Below are positions 25,816-37,800 of a stretch of DNA of 64,000 bases, one piece after another (position 1 is the first letter of the stretch; the number at the start of each line of letters is the position of its first letter). Position numbers and translations under genes: made by a program. Source of the DNA: Strigamia acuminata (Eukaryota > Arthropoda > Chilopoda > Geophilomorpha > Linotaeniidae); contig OX442316.1 in assembly GCA_949358305.1 (NCBI GenBank), positions 17,484,001 to 17,548,000 of the forward strand, in the 5' to 3' direction. The notes below the pieces were generated by a model. That model had not been told where the DNA came from. It made no database searches and saw only the letters and a program-made list of their open reading frames with translations.

Positions 25816-26140
25816 TTAGACTTCTAAACCTGATGTTTAGAAAGTCTAATAAAACGGTCATGTCCGTCTGTCCGTCCGCGCACTTCCTGTCAAACCGGAA
25901 GTGTCATATTTCTACTTCCGGCGTCATTACACTGTGACGTCATTTCCTAAAGAAGTTTGTAATATGGAGATTGATTACACTACTTGGACGTGCGTGACAT
26001 CTATATCGCGCTTTTGCGACTTCGGCGTCTACATCGCGCATTTGCGACGAGTTAAATCTAACATTCGGTTCGGTCCCAAATGTGTTTTTTTTTGCTACAA
26101 TTCTATACAGAAAAGTGTAGAAAGGGTTTAGAAGTCTAAT
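25816..26140. mobile_element. MITE with TTAGACTTCTAAAC termini
   Basis: Left TTAGACTTCTAAACC and right GGTTTAGAAGTCTAA are inverted. The left end itself folds (25816-25849), and a perfect 10-base-arm palindrome TGTAATGCAT..ATGCATTACA follows the right end at 26142-26163. Internal GTCCGTCTGTCCGTCCG tract. Non-coding. Confidence 0.6.
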
Positions 26141-26811
26141 ATGTAATGCATCCATGCATTACAGATGTTTACTTGTTTAATTTTTTTTTACTTTATCTAA
26201 TCATAACTCACAGTTGCAGTTCAAAATTCACACTCCAAATCTCAATTTCCCGTCTCAAAGTCCTGCAATCTACTGCGCCATGTAAAACAAGACCATGGCC
26301 GTTTAAGTCATACTTTTGAAATCCCTTTATTCTCTAAATCATAAAATAGGCTTCTCTCGTATTGGCACCACATGTGCCCACCTTCTCCTTGGCCCTCTGA
26401 CGACTGTTGCCCTCTTACACCCAAATTTTCTACTTTGCTTTTGAATTTTATTCTTTTTGTTCGGCAAAATTAGAAAACTAAACGCCCCACAAAAAGTTGT
26501 TAAAGGTCATACGAAGAGAAATGAAAAATTTCTCTCATCCCTTTGAAATAACCTTTAAAAAAGGTTATAGAATATTTTTTCTTGTAAAACTTAAGCAATA
26601 ATAAAGTATTAGTAGTTTCACATGTGTTTTTACCATTTGAAAAAGGGAACCATTTTGTGCAATGCATTCTGGGATTTCACATCATCAATGACAAAATTTC
26701 AAAACAAATCATGCGTACATTGTTTCTCAATAACACTGTTACTGCACATTTCACCCATTTGTTATCATGGGGCTGTGGAATGCCAAAATTGACAACAAAA
26801 AGTATCAAAAA

Positions 26812-26947
26812 TATCTATTTTGTAGCTAAAAATATTGACTTTTAACATCGATTTTGTCATTAAAAACATCAATTTTGTTGCTAAAAACATCAATTTTTTA
26901 GCTAAAAACATCAATTTTTTAGCTAAAAACATCGATTTTGTAGCTAC
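26812..26947. repeat. 21-22 bp minisatellite
   Basis: About six copies of a unit close to AGCTAAAAACATCAATTTTG, with the variable position T/G before AGCT. Lies 230 bases 5' of the TATA box of gene B. Confidence 0.85.
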
Positions 26948-27186
26948 ATGCAAATCACCATCTCCTTCGTCGCTATCACATGAAAACATGCTTAAATCGC
27001 AAATCGGTGCTTGAATACGAGTGTTTGTTTGTCATCCATAACCTATAAATAATGCCACCCAGTGACAGTATTTTTAAATTCTTGATAATTGCAAAGGAGA
27101 ATAAAACAATTACTGTTGGGTTAGTATTTTGACAATACTTTTTAAGAACATCCTCTAAGTTTGAGAGAAAAAACCATTCGATACTC

Positions 27187-27194
27187 TATATAAA
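27187..27194 (+). promoter_or_regulatory. TATA box of gene B
   Basis: TATATAAA followed by GG, 148 bases upstream of the gene B start codon, leaving space for a 5' UTR of about 120 bases. Confidence 0.55.
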
Positions 27195-27341
27195 GGCTTC
27201 ATTACGCCCAAGCACAAAAACGAACTGAAAACCGACACTGGAACTGGTTATGTCATCATGTGACATTAAACCCTTAAGTATCAATATCAACAGCTGTCCA
27301 CTCATTCTACTAATCTCTCGTTTTGCCACACGCTCTTTAAA

Positions 27342-29051
27342 ATGATGTCGACAACAAGCACATTCTTCTACGCTGCCTTTTTCGTTTGGATTATCAGCAA
27401 TGTCCAGATGTGTCCAAATGTGTCCAAATTGAAAATCGTACCCGGTTCAGGATGGGACGCACTTACCAACAAAGATACCAAGCAGATAATGCAGCTCACA
27501 TACGATCAGTGTAAATTGACCCCCGATGGAAAACACTTGCTCCCGGACAACACTTTTGCCGTGCCCCTAGACAACCAAGAAAAGCAGATCGAAGCCGAGA
27601 TATTCGAACACTGGTCGAATTACACCACCCTTTCATCCGCAGGTTTCGAAGTGGCCACCGACGTCTGGCCGCAGCAATTCCTGCCGCTCTACTACACATT
27701 TTCCGACGACTACCAGCAAATGAAAAGTATTCAAGTCAAAAACGAAACCTTCACCTGCAGAAGTCAGATAAGGCGAGTCATTTATCGCATAAACGCGACA
27801 TCAAACGCTATAATGCGTGAAGACGTGAAGGAAAGATTTCAGCAAGTAATCACAGCTCTAACCAGAAACAACACGGAAGAAGCCAGAAACCTCGCCGAAA
27901 TTATCGTAATGGATTTCGGGACTCATTATACAAAAAATATCGATGTAGGAACGGTTATTGCAATGGAAGATTATTTAAAAAATTGTTTTTTAACTAAACA
28001 CGCCAACGACAAAAACAAAATTTTATCAGCATCGAAATTGTCTCTTCTCGAGTATGACACTGGCTTTGCTTTGGATGATCAACAACGACGTCTCGATTCT
28101 TCATTGTTGAGTGAGTATAAAGAAGCTACGTTGAAGAAAAAGATTCGGTTTTCTAGTGGACTGAATTGGGAAGAAAATACAGAATGTCTGGTAGCAATTG
28201 ACAGATCCGGTGATGTGTTAACCGGTTTGGTAACTTCTTCCAACTTTCCTAAAGCGTCGCCTGCAATACTCATCACCGTGAGACAACTGTTTAGCGACGT
28301 TATTCGCGATTATTACACGTAAGTTGTTCATTTTTCTCTCTTCTATGATGGAATAAAAGAAAGCTTGTATCTATTTTGCAGTCGGAATATTCTTCGTGGC
28401 TGCACCCGACCAAAATCGAGCAATTTCGACTTTGCTGCTAATTTAGATGATGATTCCTGCAAATCTCCAGTTTCCGATTATATCTTAGGGGGATTTCATT
28501 CTTTGGTTAAAAGCAATCCATATTCTGCAAATGATGAGCACAAAGAGGCGAAAAATCCACTTACAGGCTCGTTATCATGTCCAACAAACTTTCAATCGCA
28601 AGTTTTTAGCTCATTGCACTATTACTATGGCAGTGCTTACCAGGTGTGGAATTTCGTTTCATGTTTGGCATTGGCAAATGACTCAGCTGGACCAAGTTAC
28701 CTGTTTGGTGGACTTTCTAACTCTTATGTAGACAATATTCATACAAAGAACAAAAGTTGTCCCCAGTTTTATACAGCTGTAACTCTACCTAAATATGGCT
28801 GGATACTTTGCTACAGTAGTACTGATAACGATTTAGCAAAGCAATACGCATTGCCTTTTGGTGGTTTTGCCACTGTTGATACAGATTACCAATGTCCAAG
28901 CGGTTATAAGAGGCATTTTGCCGCACCAGTTGGCGTCACAGTGTATGCAGTAGGCTTCAATGAAGTTGAATATGGTAAATTATATTACTGTCTTCAAGAA
29001 CAAAATGTGAAAAATTTGGGTGTTGTGCCTCCGCTTATCGGATTTCCATAG
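27342..29051 (+). CDS. Perforin-2 / MPEG1-like protein B
   Basis: Exons 27342-28318 and 28382-29051, separated by a 63-base phase-2 intron at the same position as in A; 548 residues. Signal peptide about residues 1-22, MACPF domain to about 325 with FGTHY at 192-196 (Phe replaces the Tyr seen in the other copies), then the Cys-rich P2 domain with GCTRPKS, NPLTG, SCP and PFGGF motifs. The protein ends GVVPPLIGFP without a membrane segment. The stop lies immediately before a CAGGGGTTCTCACACT sequence that looks like a hAT-type transposon end; A, B and C all stop at different codons in this tail. An AATAAA lies at 29283. Family role: pore-forming antimicrobial effector. Confidence 0.9.
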
Positions 29052-29053
29052 GC

Positions 29054-29080
29054 CAGGGGTTCTCACACTTTTTTACGTTA
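29054..29080 (+). mobile_element. hAT-like terminus at the 3' end of gene B
   Basis: CAGGGGTTCTCACACT resembles a hAT terminal inverted repeat. No matching right end found within about 300 bases, so this is a single end or a chance match. Confidence 0.35.
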
Positions 29081-29566
29081 CTGTGAAAACCTGGATGTTT
29101 TGTATTATTTAAAATGAAAGTGTATTGTTTATTGATTAATATTTGTATACAAAATGTCGCTTGTACTAGTATTGAAATTAATGTGTAAAAGTGTTCTTGT
29201 TGTCCATTGTATACTCGTACAGTACTATGCAATGCATAACTGAAGACGTGCGTATCATTAAATATTGCCATTGATGTTTGAGAATAAATTTGTTTTGAAA
29301 ATTGCAGCTCGGTAAAAATGCTTACAAAACTAGAAAATCAAATGCAATATACAATTCTAAATTTTTTGAAATTTATAAGCCTAAATACTCCAAGACAATA
29401 GAGTAAATCATAAAAATACCTCACGAGATAGTGCCAAATCGAACGAGATTGTGCGAGAAAAAAAAATATTTCATTTCGGTATAAATTGAATGGATATTTT
29501 GTTAAAAATGTGGAAATTAAATTAACAGAATCGAACTTGTTGCTGACTGTGATTGGCTCTAACATG

Positions 29567-30377
29567 ATCACAAAGAAGCCACATTGCACAAAAATATTCG
29601 GTTTTCTAGTGGACTGAATTGGGAAAGTGGTGCGACTTCAGAATGTGTGGTAGCGATTGATAGATCCGGCGACGTGTTATCCAGTTTGGTCACTTCTTTC
29701 AACTTTCCTTTATCGCCACCTGCAAAGCTTGCCAAAGTAAAACAAATGTTTAGCGACGTCATCCGAAATTATTACACGTAAGTCGTTCATCATTTTTCTC
29801 TTCTCTGATTGAATTAAAACCAAACAAAAAAAATTCTGTTTTCCAAGACGGAATATTCATCGGGGCTGCACCCGAACAAAAGTGACAAATTTCGACTATA
29901 TTGCAAATTTAGACGACGGTTCTTGTAAATCAACAGTTTCCGGTTACATCTTTGGGCATCTCAAATGGCATCGACCCAGTTGGACCAAGTTACCTATTCG
30001 GTGGATTGTATTCGCAACATGTGGACAATTTTCATACCAAGAACAAAAGTTGTCCGCAGTTTTATACAGCTTTAAGCCTACCTATGGAAAAATTGGTGTT
30101 TTGTGTCAGTGGCGCTGACAACGATTTGGCAAAGCGATACGCATTGCCTTTTGGAGGTTTTGCGACCGTCGATACAGATTACCAATGTCCAAGCGGCGGT
30201 TACACGAGACATTTTGCTTCACCAGTTGGCGTCAGAATGGGGACATCAGACCACGGTGTAATTAATTATGGTAAAACGTTTTACTGTCTTCAAGAGCAAA
30301 ATGTGAAAAATATGGGCATTGTGCCTTCGCTTATCCGATTTCCATTGGAAAACCTTTCAAATTGTCCTTCAAATTAA
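29567..30377 (+). pseudogene. Perforin-2 copy C, 5'-truncated and frameshifted
   Basis: Similarity to A and B starts abruptly near 29567 inside the last quarter of the MACPF exon (KEATLHKNIRFSSG). The exon ends at about 29777 at the usual phase-2 donor, and exon 2 resumes near 29850 with GCTRTKV. Near 29955 about 55 codons corresponding to the NPLTG/SCP segment of P2 are missing and the reading frame shifts; the remainder reads to a stop at 30377. The missing signal peptide, most of MACPF and the broken P2 make this a pseudogene. Its retained residues lie close to A and B. Confidence 0.9.
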
Positions 30378-30404
30378 AAGCTGCATGTAATGATCGTACG
30401 CCTT

Positions 30405-30805
30405 AAGGTGAAAACACAAGGAATCAGGTAAAATTTAAAAACTTGCTTTTACTTGAAAAAGCGGATAAAAACTCGCCCGCTTGAGCAAACACAAGCTTGC
30501 GTTTTTATTCAAAGCTTTGTTTTGAAGTGAGCTTGTACTCACCCGCTCCGATCAAACTGAGTTTGATTTACCAGCCTCAAGCTTGCCGGTGTTTTGTTCA
30601 TGCGACTTTGACAGACAGTCAGAATCGTGAGGAAATTCTAGGAGAAAATTTTGGCGGGAATTTCTGGCTAGCTACCTAGCTAGCTTGAGTTTGTCAGTTA
30701 AGCTGGTAAGCCAAAAGCCGATCAAGTGAGCTTGTAAATGACTCCATCTTTAAACTTGTACTAGCAAGCTTTTAAATTTTACCCGCTCCCTTGTGTTTCC
30801 ACCTT
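30405..30805. mobile_element. MITE family 3 with 36-bp inverted ends
   Basis: Left end AAGGTGAAAACACAAGG pairs with the right end CCTTGTGTTTCCACCTT. Shares internal sequence (ACAAGCTTGCGTTT, CCGATCAAACTGAGTTTGA) with the composite repeat at 1008-1735. It lies just downstream of pseudogene C. Confidence 0.75.
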
Positions 30806-31838
30806 TATCCTTTATAAAGTATATTTCAAATATACTCTTGTTGTCTAAAATACATTAAATATTGTCCTTGGGAATAATTTTGAAATGAAATAAAATGAAA
30901 TGAAATGGGTCAAACGCGATTTCCAATTTCGAAAACTATAATTGATTATCATTATTAACACATGTAATGCCTACGAGCCTAAATACTCATACAATATTGA
31001 ATAAATTGCACTTTATTATCCTAAATGATTAATTATTAACTAATCTGAGCTAAGAAATCAAAAACATAAACTTATTGCACCGGAAAGGCAACGATTTTAA
31101 ATTGCAAAATTCAGTACTAAGTGTTTCAAGGATTATGCCCACTGCGACTGACAGCAGACCAAATTGGCCGCCATTTTTCTTCATCTGAGAGAGATAACCC
31201 TCAGTTCAGTGCACCTGATTAAACCAGCAACCACACCTCCAATCACCTGTCAACCTCATTGCCCTACCATTGCACTGCCCACTGCAACGAGCTCCCGTAT
31301 GAAATTAGAGAAACTATCTTTGACTGCTCCGCATCGGAGTGCATTTCACATTGCCGTCACCTGCACAGACGCATCCATAAATTTACACTAAACAAACAAA
31401 AAAAAGCATTTAACTTCCCTGTATTCTTACTCCACTGGAGTGCCTTAAATAAATAAATATAATAAATAACTTTCAAATGCAGCTAAACTTTATGTCCGCA
31501 TTGATTTATCATCTTCGGTAATTAAGATGAGTTACCGGCTCCAGATCCTGCAATTCGACTAATTGCAGTTTGAATCTCACCCTTGTTTGTTTCTTGCGTT
31601 GGATTACTGTCAAATGTCGAAATCATGATTAGAACAATTATAATACACAAAGAACACTTTGCCTAAAGTAAAGAAAACATTTTACTAATTAAATAAATTA
31701 AAAACAAACAGCAAACTTTATACAATTAGCCTTTGCCTAATTAAACAAATCTTGCACACTCAAGAGATAATGAGTCATGAAAGAAACCGGTATAAATTCA
31801 CATCCGTTTCCTTTTTTCCCTCCACTTTCTTTTCCAGC
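30806..31838. other. Intergenic between perforin-2 C and the integrin gene
   Basis: No exon recognised; presumably includes the integrin promoter and 5' UTR. No clear TATA box. Confidence 0.4.
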
Positions 31839-34800
31839 ATGGAATTCTCCTGTGCCAGGCTCGCTTTTCTCTTCCATCTTCTCTGCCTAAAAACCATTGG
31901 CAGTTTCAATGTGGACGTTAAACACCCAGTGGTAATTAGAGGTCCTGCTAATAGCTATTTTGGATACACTGTCGCCTTACACAACAACAGTGCTGGGAAT
32001 TGGTAAGTCTATTACAATGAGAGGCCGCCGTCAACAACATCAATATTTAATTTGCACTTCAACTAATTTATAAAAATTCCTCATTACCAGGCCTCATTAT
32101 GCCCACAACACTTTCCTAATTTAACGTTTCGCTTTTTTTTTCCTCCTCCTTCTTCCTTTTCTAAAGCATTCTTTACATTTTTTTACGACTTGCTTAAAAC
32201 TTTAATCACAAATCTACCGTCACATCTTTTGCATCATTTAGGGTATTAGTAGGTGCACCAAAGGCAAATTCCTCGTACCTAAGTCGTGAATTCGGCATCA
32301 CTGAACCTGGAGCATTATTCAAATGCAAACTTGAAGATGAAGCAGAGATACAATGCAGTCAGATTGTCGTGGATAAAACAGGTAAACAACAAGAAAACAC
32401 AGACTCAATATGTGTCACAAACTAGATGCCGTATTTTATCGATTAAAAGCCACGGCTCTTATTCAAATCTGCCATTTTTTAATTTTAATATCAGCGCAGG
32501 TATTGGTATCGGCCGATATTCGGTTGCCGATTATCGGTATCGGCGATACTGCAAAATATCAATATCGGTCAAAGTCTACTCCACATCCTCCTTCCCAAGT
32601 TTGCTTCATTACAGTAGCTGCATTCAAAAATTAAAATAACAATTTTAGTTTAGGTGTATTTTAAGTTTTAACATGGGGTTAAACAGGAAATGATGTCATT
32701 TTTGGTTTAAAATTGAAGTAAAACACAAAATATTTTAGTTTTTGAATGCAGCTACTGTGGGGAAAGTTTGCTTTGCAGCTCGAGCTTTTCATCACTTTTA
32801 AATCCTCTAAACTTAACCTTATTTACTTTTTGTCCAGGTAATTCAGGACACAATCTGGAAGACAATGAAGCAGCTTATACAGACTTAAAAGATGGCGGTT
32901 GGCTCGGAGTCAGTTTAGATGTCAAACCCCAAAATGAGAGTGAAATAGTGGTACCGTACAACCAGCATTGGCTTACAATTCCTATCTATCAAATGCTTTG
33001 CTTTGTTTCAGGTCTGTGCCCATCTATGGAAGAACCAACGCTATGTTTCGCATTATCTGTCTAATGGAGTCTGCTACACAATTCCCAGCACACTGGATAC
33101 AGAATCTATTCGCAAACTAACTCCATTAGTAGAGCACAGTAAAGTAGCTTTTTATCTAATTTTCTTCGACAAACCGTCAATCAGTCTTAAGCATCCCCCC
33201 CCCCCCTGCTGTAAGCCGCATGCCGATACAACTCGAATTTGAATAGAATGCCGGTAAACTCCGTTCATACCGCCATGTCGTTATAAATGAGTACAGACTT
33301 TTTTCAATGAGAATTGAAATAAAATAAGCCTAAAAAGCGTTTTTAAATGTCCAAAATGTAGGAAATTGGCCTAAAATTCTATAAATTTACCCAAATTTTA
33401 ATAATAACAGTCAGAATATCAACAAAACCCACATTTCTCGCCCAAATTTCACCAGTATCATTCACCTGAGCGGTATAATCGGTATAAGTTAACATAATTT
33501 ATTTATTCATCTTATTACAGAAATTGATCTCGACTGTAATTATAATTATCAATTGGCAAGAAGATGTAATAATTCCTTTGCAACAAGATGGTTAAGATAT
33601 GTTTTGTTTTGCAAAAGTCGTTCTTTAAACGCGAAGAATAGCCGGAAATTGTATTTGGTTTCTACGACGAGATAAAATTCTCGTGACAAAGATTCACATA
33701 TCCGGTGTCTGTATTTAGCCCTAACCACAGAACCAAGCAGTCATTAAAGCAATCATAAACCATCTCCTTTTAAAAAAAACTGTGTTATCATTATCATTAT
33801 GTGCTCGTTTCATCTCGATCTTTAGAGGGAAAAAGAGAAGGGAAAAAAGATTACGAGTGCTCAACTTTTGTGTTGAATGTTTTACAGGAAAACAAATCAT
33901 CCAGCCTGGCGTTTACTACTTTGCAATGGGACAAGCGGGTTTCTCTTCGCATTATACCGAGGTTTAAATCTTCCACAAACATAACATTATTAAAATTTAA
34001 TGGCTTTGCTAATATCTCTCGTATAGAACGGAAATTTGCTGCTCGGCGCGCCCGGAATATGGGATTGGACCGGAAGTATCGTTTATTACAACTCGCAAAC
34101 AGACAGTCAACGCACAAACCCAGCGATCCCATTACCGCTCCTCAACAAACCTGACGTCATTTATTTCGGTAGAATTAACATTAATTTATTCGGAAAAATT
34201 ACCTTAAATATGATCTTCAAGATCATTCATCCTCCATCTTCGACATAACAAAATATGTGAAGAAACCCTTGAAATTAGTCAATTAAAATTTTTTATTTAA
34301 TTTTTGTCAGACATAGTGCAGACTAGGACGATCACTACAGAACTTCATATCCGCCATTTTTTTGAAATCCAAGTTGTCCCGCATTGTTAGAACTTTTTGC
34401 GGGCAAATGGCGGACAACCGACATCCCGCATTTACATTTTTAGCGGACGTTGTCACTATATTCAATTTTATTTAACGTTTGATTTAAAAATAATGCCCGG
34501 AAATTATTTATTGTATTTTTAGATATTATTTTTAAATCAAACGTTTAACTATATAGTTATAAACGTCCGCCAAAAATGCAAATACGCGATGTTTGTTGTC
34601 CGCCATTTGTCCGCAAAATCACGTCAATTTGCACAGTTTCGGCCGGATGGCGCCACAAACACAAGACAGAATCGCATTACAGTCTATCAATTAAATTGTG
34701 CTAGATGTCAGTGTTGTATCTCGTTCACCAAATCGCGAACTAGTTCCAGTTCGCATTCATCACCATGTGAACTAGTTCACGTTCACGTTCACGTTCACGA

Positions 34801-37800
34801 ACTTAGTTTGCGAACGCAAACTAATAGTTCCCGTTCGATACAACACTGCTAGATGTGAAGTCCTGTAGTTGATCGTCCTAGGTGCAGACAAGCACAGTCA
34901 AGTGTGGAGCTGCCCCTTGGCTCCTCTGCATTGCACAATCTAAATCAACTTTCTTCAAGCCATTTACACTGTATATGAATTTCCTTTAAATTGATTCAGG
35001 TTACTCGCAAACATCGGGCAAATTCTTCAGCGACGACACCGAGCCGTACCTGGTGGTCGGCGCTCCCAGAGATCACAACACAGGCAGGGTAAGAATAAGA
35101 AGAAATGTGCAATAATTTGTCGCGTTTGCTGTTGAGAGTCGTCACCTGCTGCGAGACCTTAACTCTTCTCACAGGTGTACGTTATATCGCAACCGCAAGG
35201 CACACTCCGAGAAGAACTTGTCATCAAGATTAGAAAGGAAGGCTCACAGGTACATTTAAAAATATCCTCGCTCAGCTGTGCATGATGAGAGGGTTGCACC
35301 CCTTTACGACCCCACATGTGGTGACACCAGATTCCTCCGCTGCACAGCATTAAAACCGAGAAAGGGGTTAATTGCAAAACACTGCAAAACACTCACTTTC
35401 CCCATAAAACAAAACTCTGCAAATTAAACTTTTATTTCCCTCCCCACCCCCCCGTAATTGAACTCGTTACTCGCAACAACAAATCTTCCAAGATGGGCGA
35501 ATATTTCGGCGCGTGCGTCGCCGCCATCGACTTCAACGCCGACGGATTATCGGATTTAATCGTCGGCGCGCCTCAGCACGCGCTCAGGGTCAACGAGGGT
35601 CGGATTTACGTCTACATCAACCAAGGCTCCGTATGCTAATTTTGCTAAGCTGCTAATCGCCACGCTCACGTTCCGTCATTTGTCATTCGAGGGTCTCCTC
35701 AAGCCGGTCAAGGAGTCCATCATGGGTGATGCAAGAGCCAATTCGCATTTTGGCACTGCAGTCGGGGCCATCGGGGACATCAACCAGGATGGTTTCCGAG
35801 GTAACAACCCACTCGAATATCAACTCCATCCTGCCATAAACCCCATCCCCTCTTGCTCCGACTCCTCTCCCTCTCCCTCCGGTGCTGGCAGTCTCTCTCT
35901 CTCTCTCTTCCTTTCATGCAGTTCCGTGTGGCGAGATTCCATTCCTCCGTGGAGTTGCGTCCCATAGTAATAGGCAGTAAAACACCTTTCATCAGTCCAA
36001 TAACGGCTGACACATCTCGTTTCCTCTCCTCCTCTCTGCAGACGTTGCTGTCGGAGCTCCGCACCAAGGCGGCGGCGAGGGTGCAGTGTATATTTACCTT
36101 GGCACGTCTACGGGCATCAACGCCAAATATGTTCAGGTATAGAATAACTCCGATATTCAGAACATCATTCATAATCAACTTAAAAATTAGCCCGCCATAT
36201 TTGATCAAACATTTAATTAATTCACCCCTAATGTGTTCAAGTTGCCTTAAGTTAGGCTCACAATTGTGTCCACACTAGGAGCGACGCAACACAGTCTGTT
36301 CACACTGTAGGACACGTGTGAACAGAGCTGAAACAATTGATGTTGCGTCTGGTCCAGGGGTCGGCAACCTTTTGAGACGGAAGAGCAAAAAGTTACAATT
36401 AAAGAGCCACTAAAACGGCCGTCAGCTGTCCGTCTACTCTCTACTCCACCTATTCTCACTGTTCTCTGACATCAAAAGAGCCGCAGGTTGCCGACCCCTG
36501 GTCTGGTCAATCAGATGGCTTCAATGAAACCTGGAATTGGATCTAGTTCTAGAACTAGTTCCAGAATCCGAAAACGCCGGCCTGTTTGCATGTGGCAAAG
36601 TCTCGCCAACCAGACGTGAATCGACGAGAGTTGGAGTCGATCGTGATTGGTTGGCCGCAAGACCTTTCTTTGCATTGCGTCGCTTACATCAACTTGGAGT
36701 TCGAAGCAGGAATTGGCATCAATTTCAAGAATTTTTGAACGCAAGCAGCTTGAGTTTCATCAGTTTTCTTGCGTTGCGTCTAGTGTGAACATAAGTGTGA
36801 ACCTAACTTTATACGTTCCCAACCCCTGCATTATAAGAACCGACTAGCAATTGTTTTTGGAATTATTGGCATTCGGTTTTCGAACTTGACCAAACTTAAG
36901 CCCATTGTTCTACATCAACCAGTTAAAACAGTAGTTCCCATACTGCGCTGTGGCGGGCTACAGGGACACTGGACTAACTTGCAGGCATGCAGTGACCACC
37001 TACAGGGGCAACCAATATAGTTTGGGAACCACTGAGTTAGAAGTCAAGTCTTCCTGGTCAATTCTCCTTTAATCTCGAGGATTATGACATCATTCTTTTA
37101 GAATGTTGTACTGCTTTATATAATTAAACGTTCGTGCGCAACCCCCAACGTCAGTGGTGAACGGTGAGCTGACTTATTTTTCACATTTGATCACATAAAC
37201 TGCAAACCGATTGACGTTAAGTCCCGCTGAATCTTTTTTATCCCGGTTAAATTTTTTAAATTCCATAACTAAGTTTGAATTTGGCATGTTGTTTCCTTGG
37301 CATTAATAATTTAGCGTTTTGTGACAATCTTCAAAGGCAAACCGGTCCTGACATGATCCGTCACCGTAAGTGCGCTACCTCCTGGGCTTCCGTACAGACT
37401 GCAAAAGAGAAATCTCAAAAATCAGATTCCTTGCTCAGGCAACAAATCAATTTATTTACTTTTCAAAAATTAGATTCTAGAACTCGACAAGAGGCGTTGA
37501 TTTGCAAACTCATGAAAATATCGACATTATAAAATCGGCTAATCGCTTAATCCTAACTTTTTCAATGCGATAATTAATGGGAAATACCCGGGTCAAGATC
37601 CACTTGTCATGTGCGATTAAACGCGCTTCTCTTAATAGCGTTTTTACTCGTGCAGAAAATTCTACCACAGCAAATTAATCCTCATTTTAAAGGATTTGGA
37701 ATGAGTTTTTCACGCGGAAAAGACATGGATGAAAACCAATACCCAGGTGGATTTTTTTTTTTTATTTTAATTTTTTTTTTAAACATTTTTTTTTTTAAAA

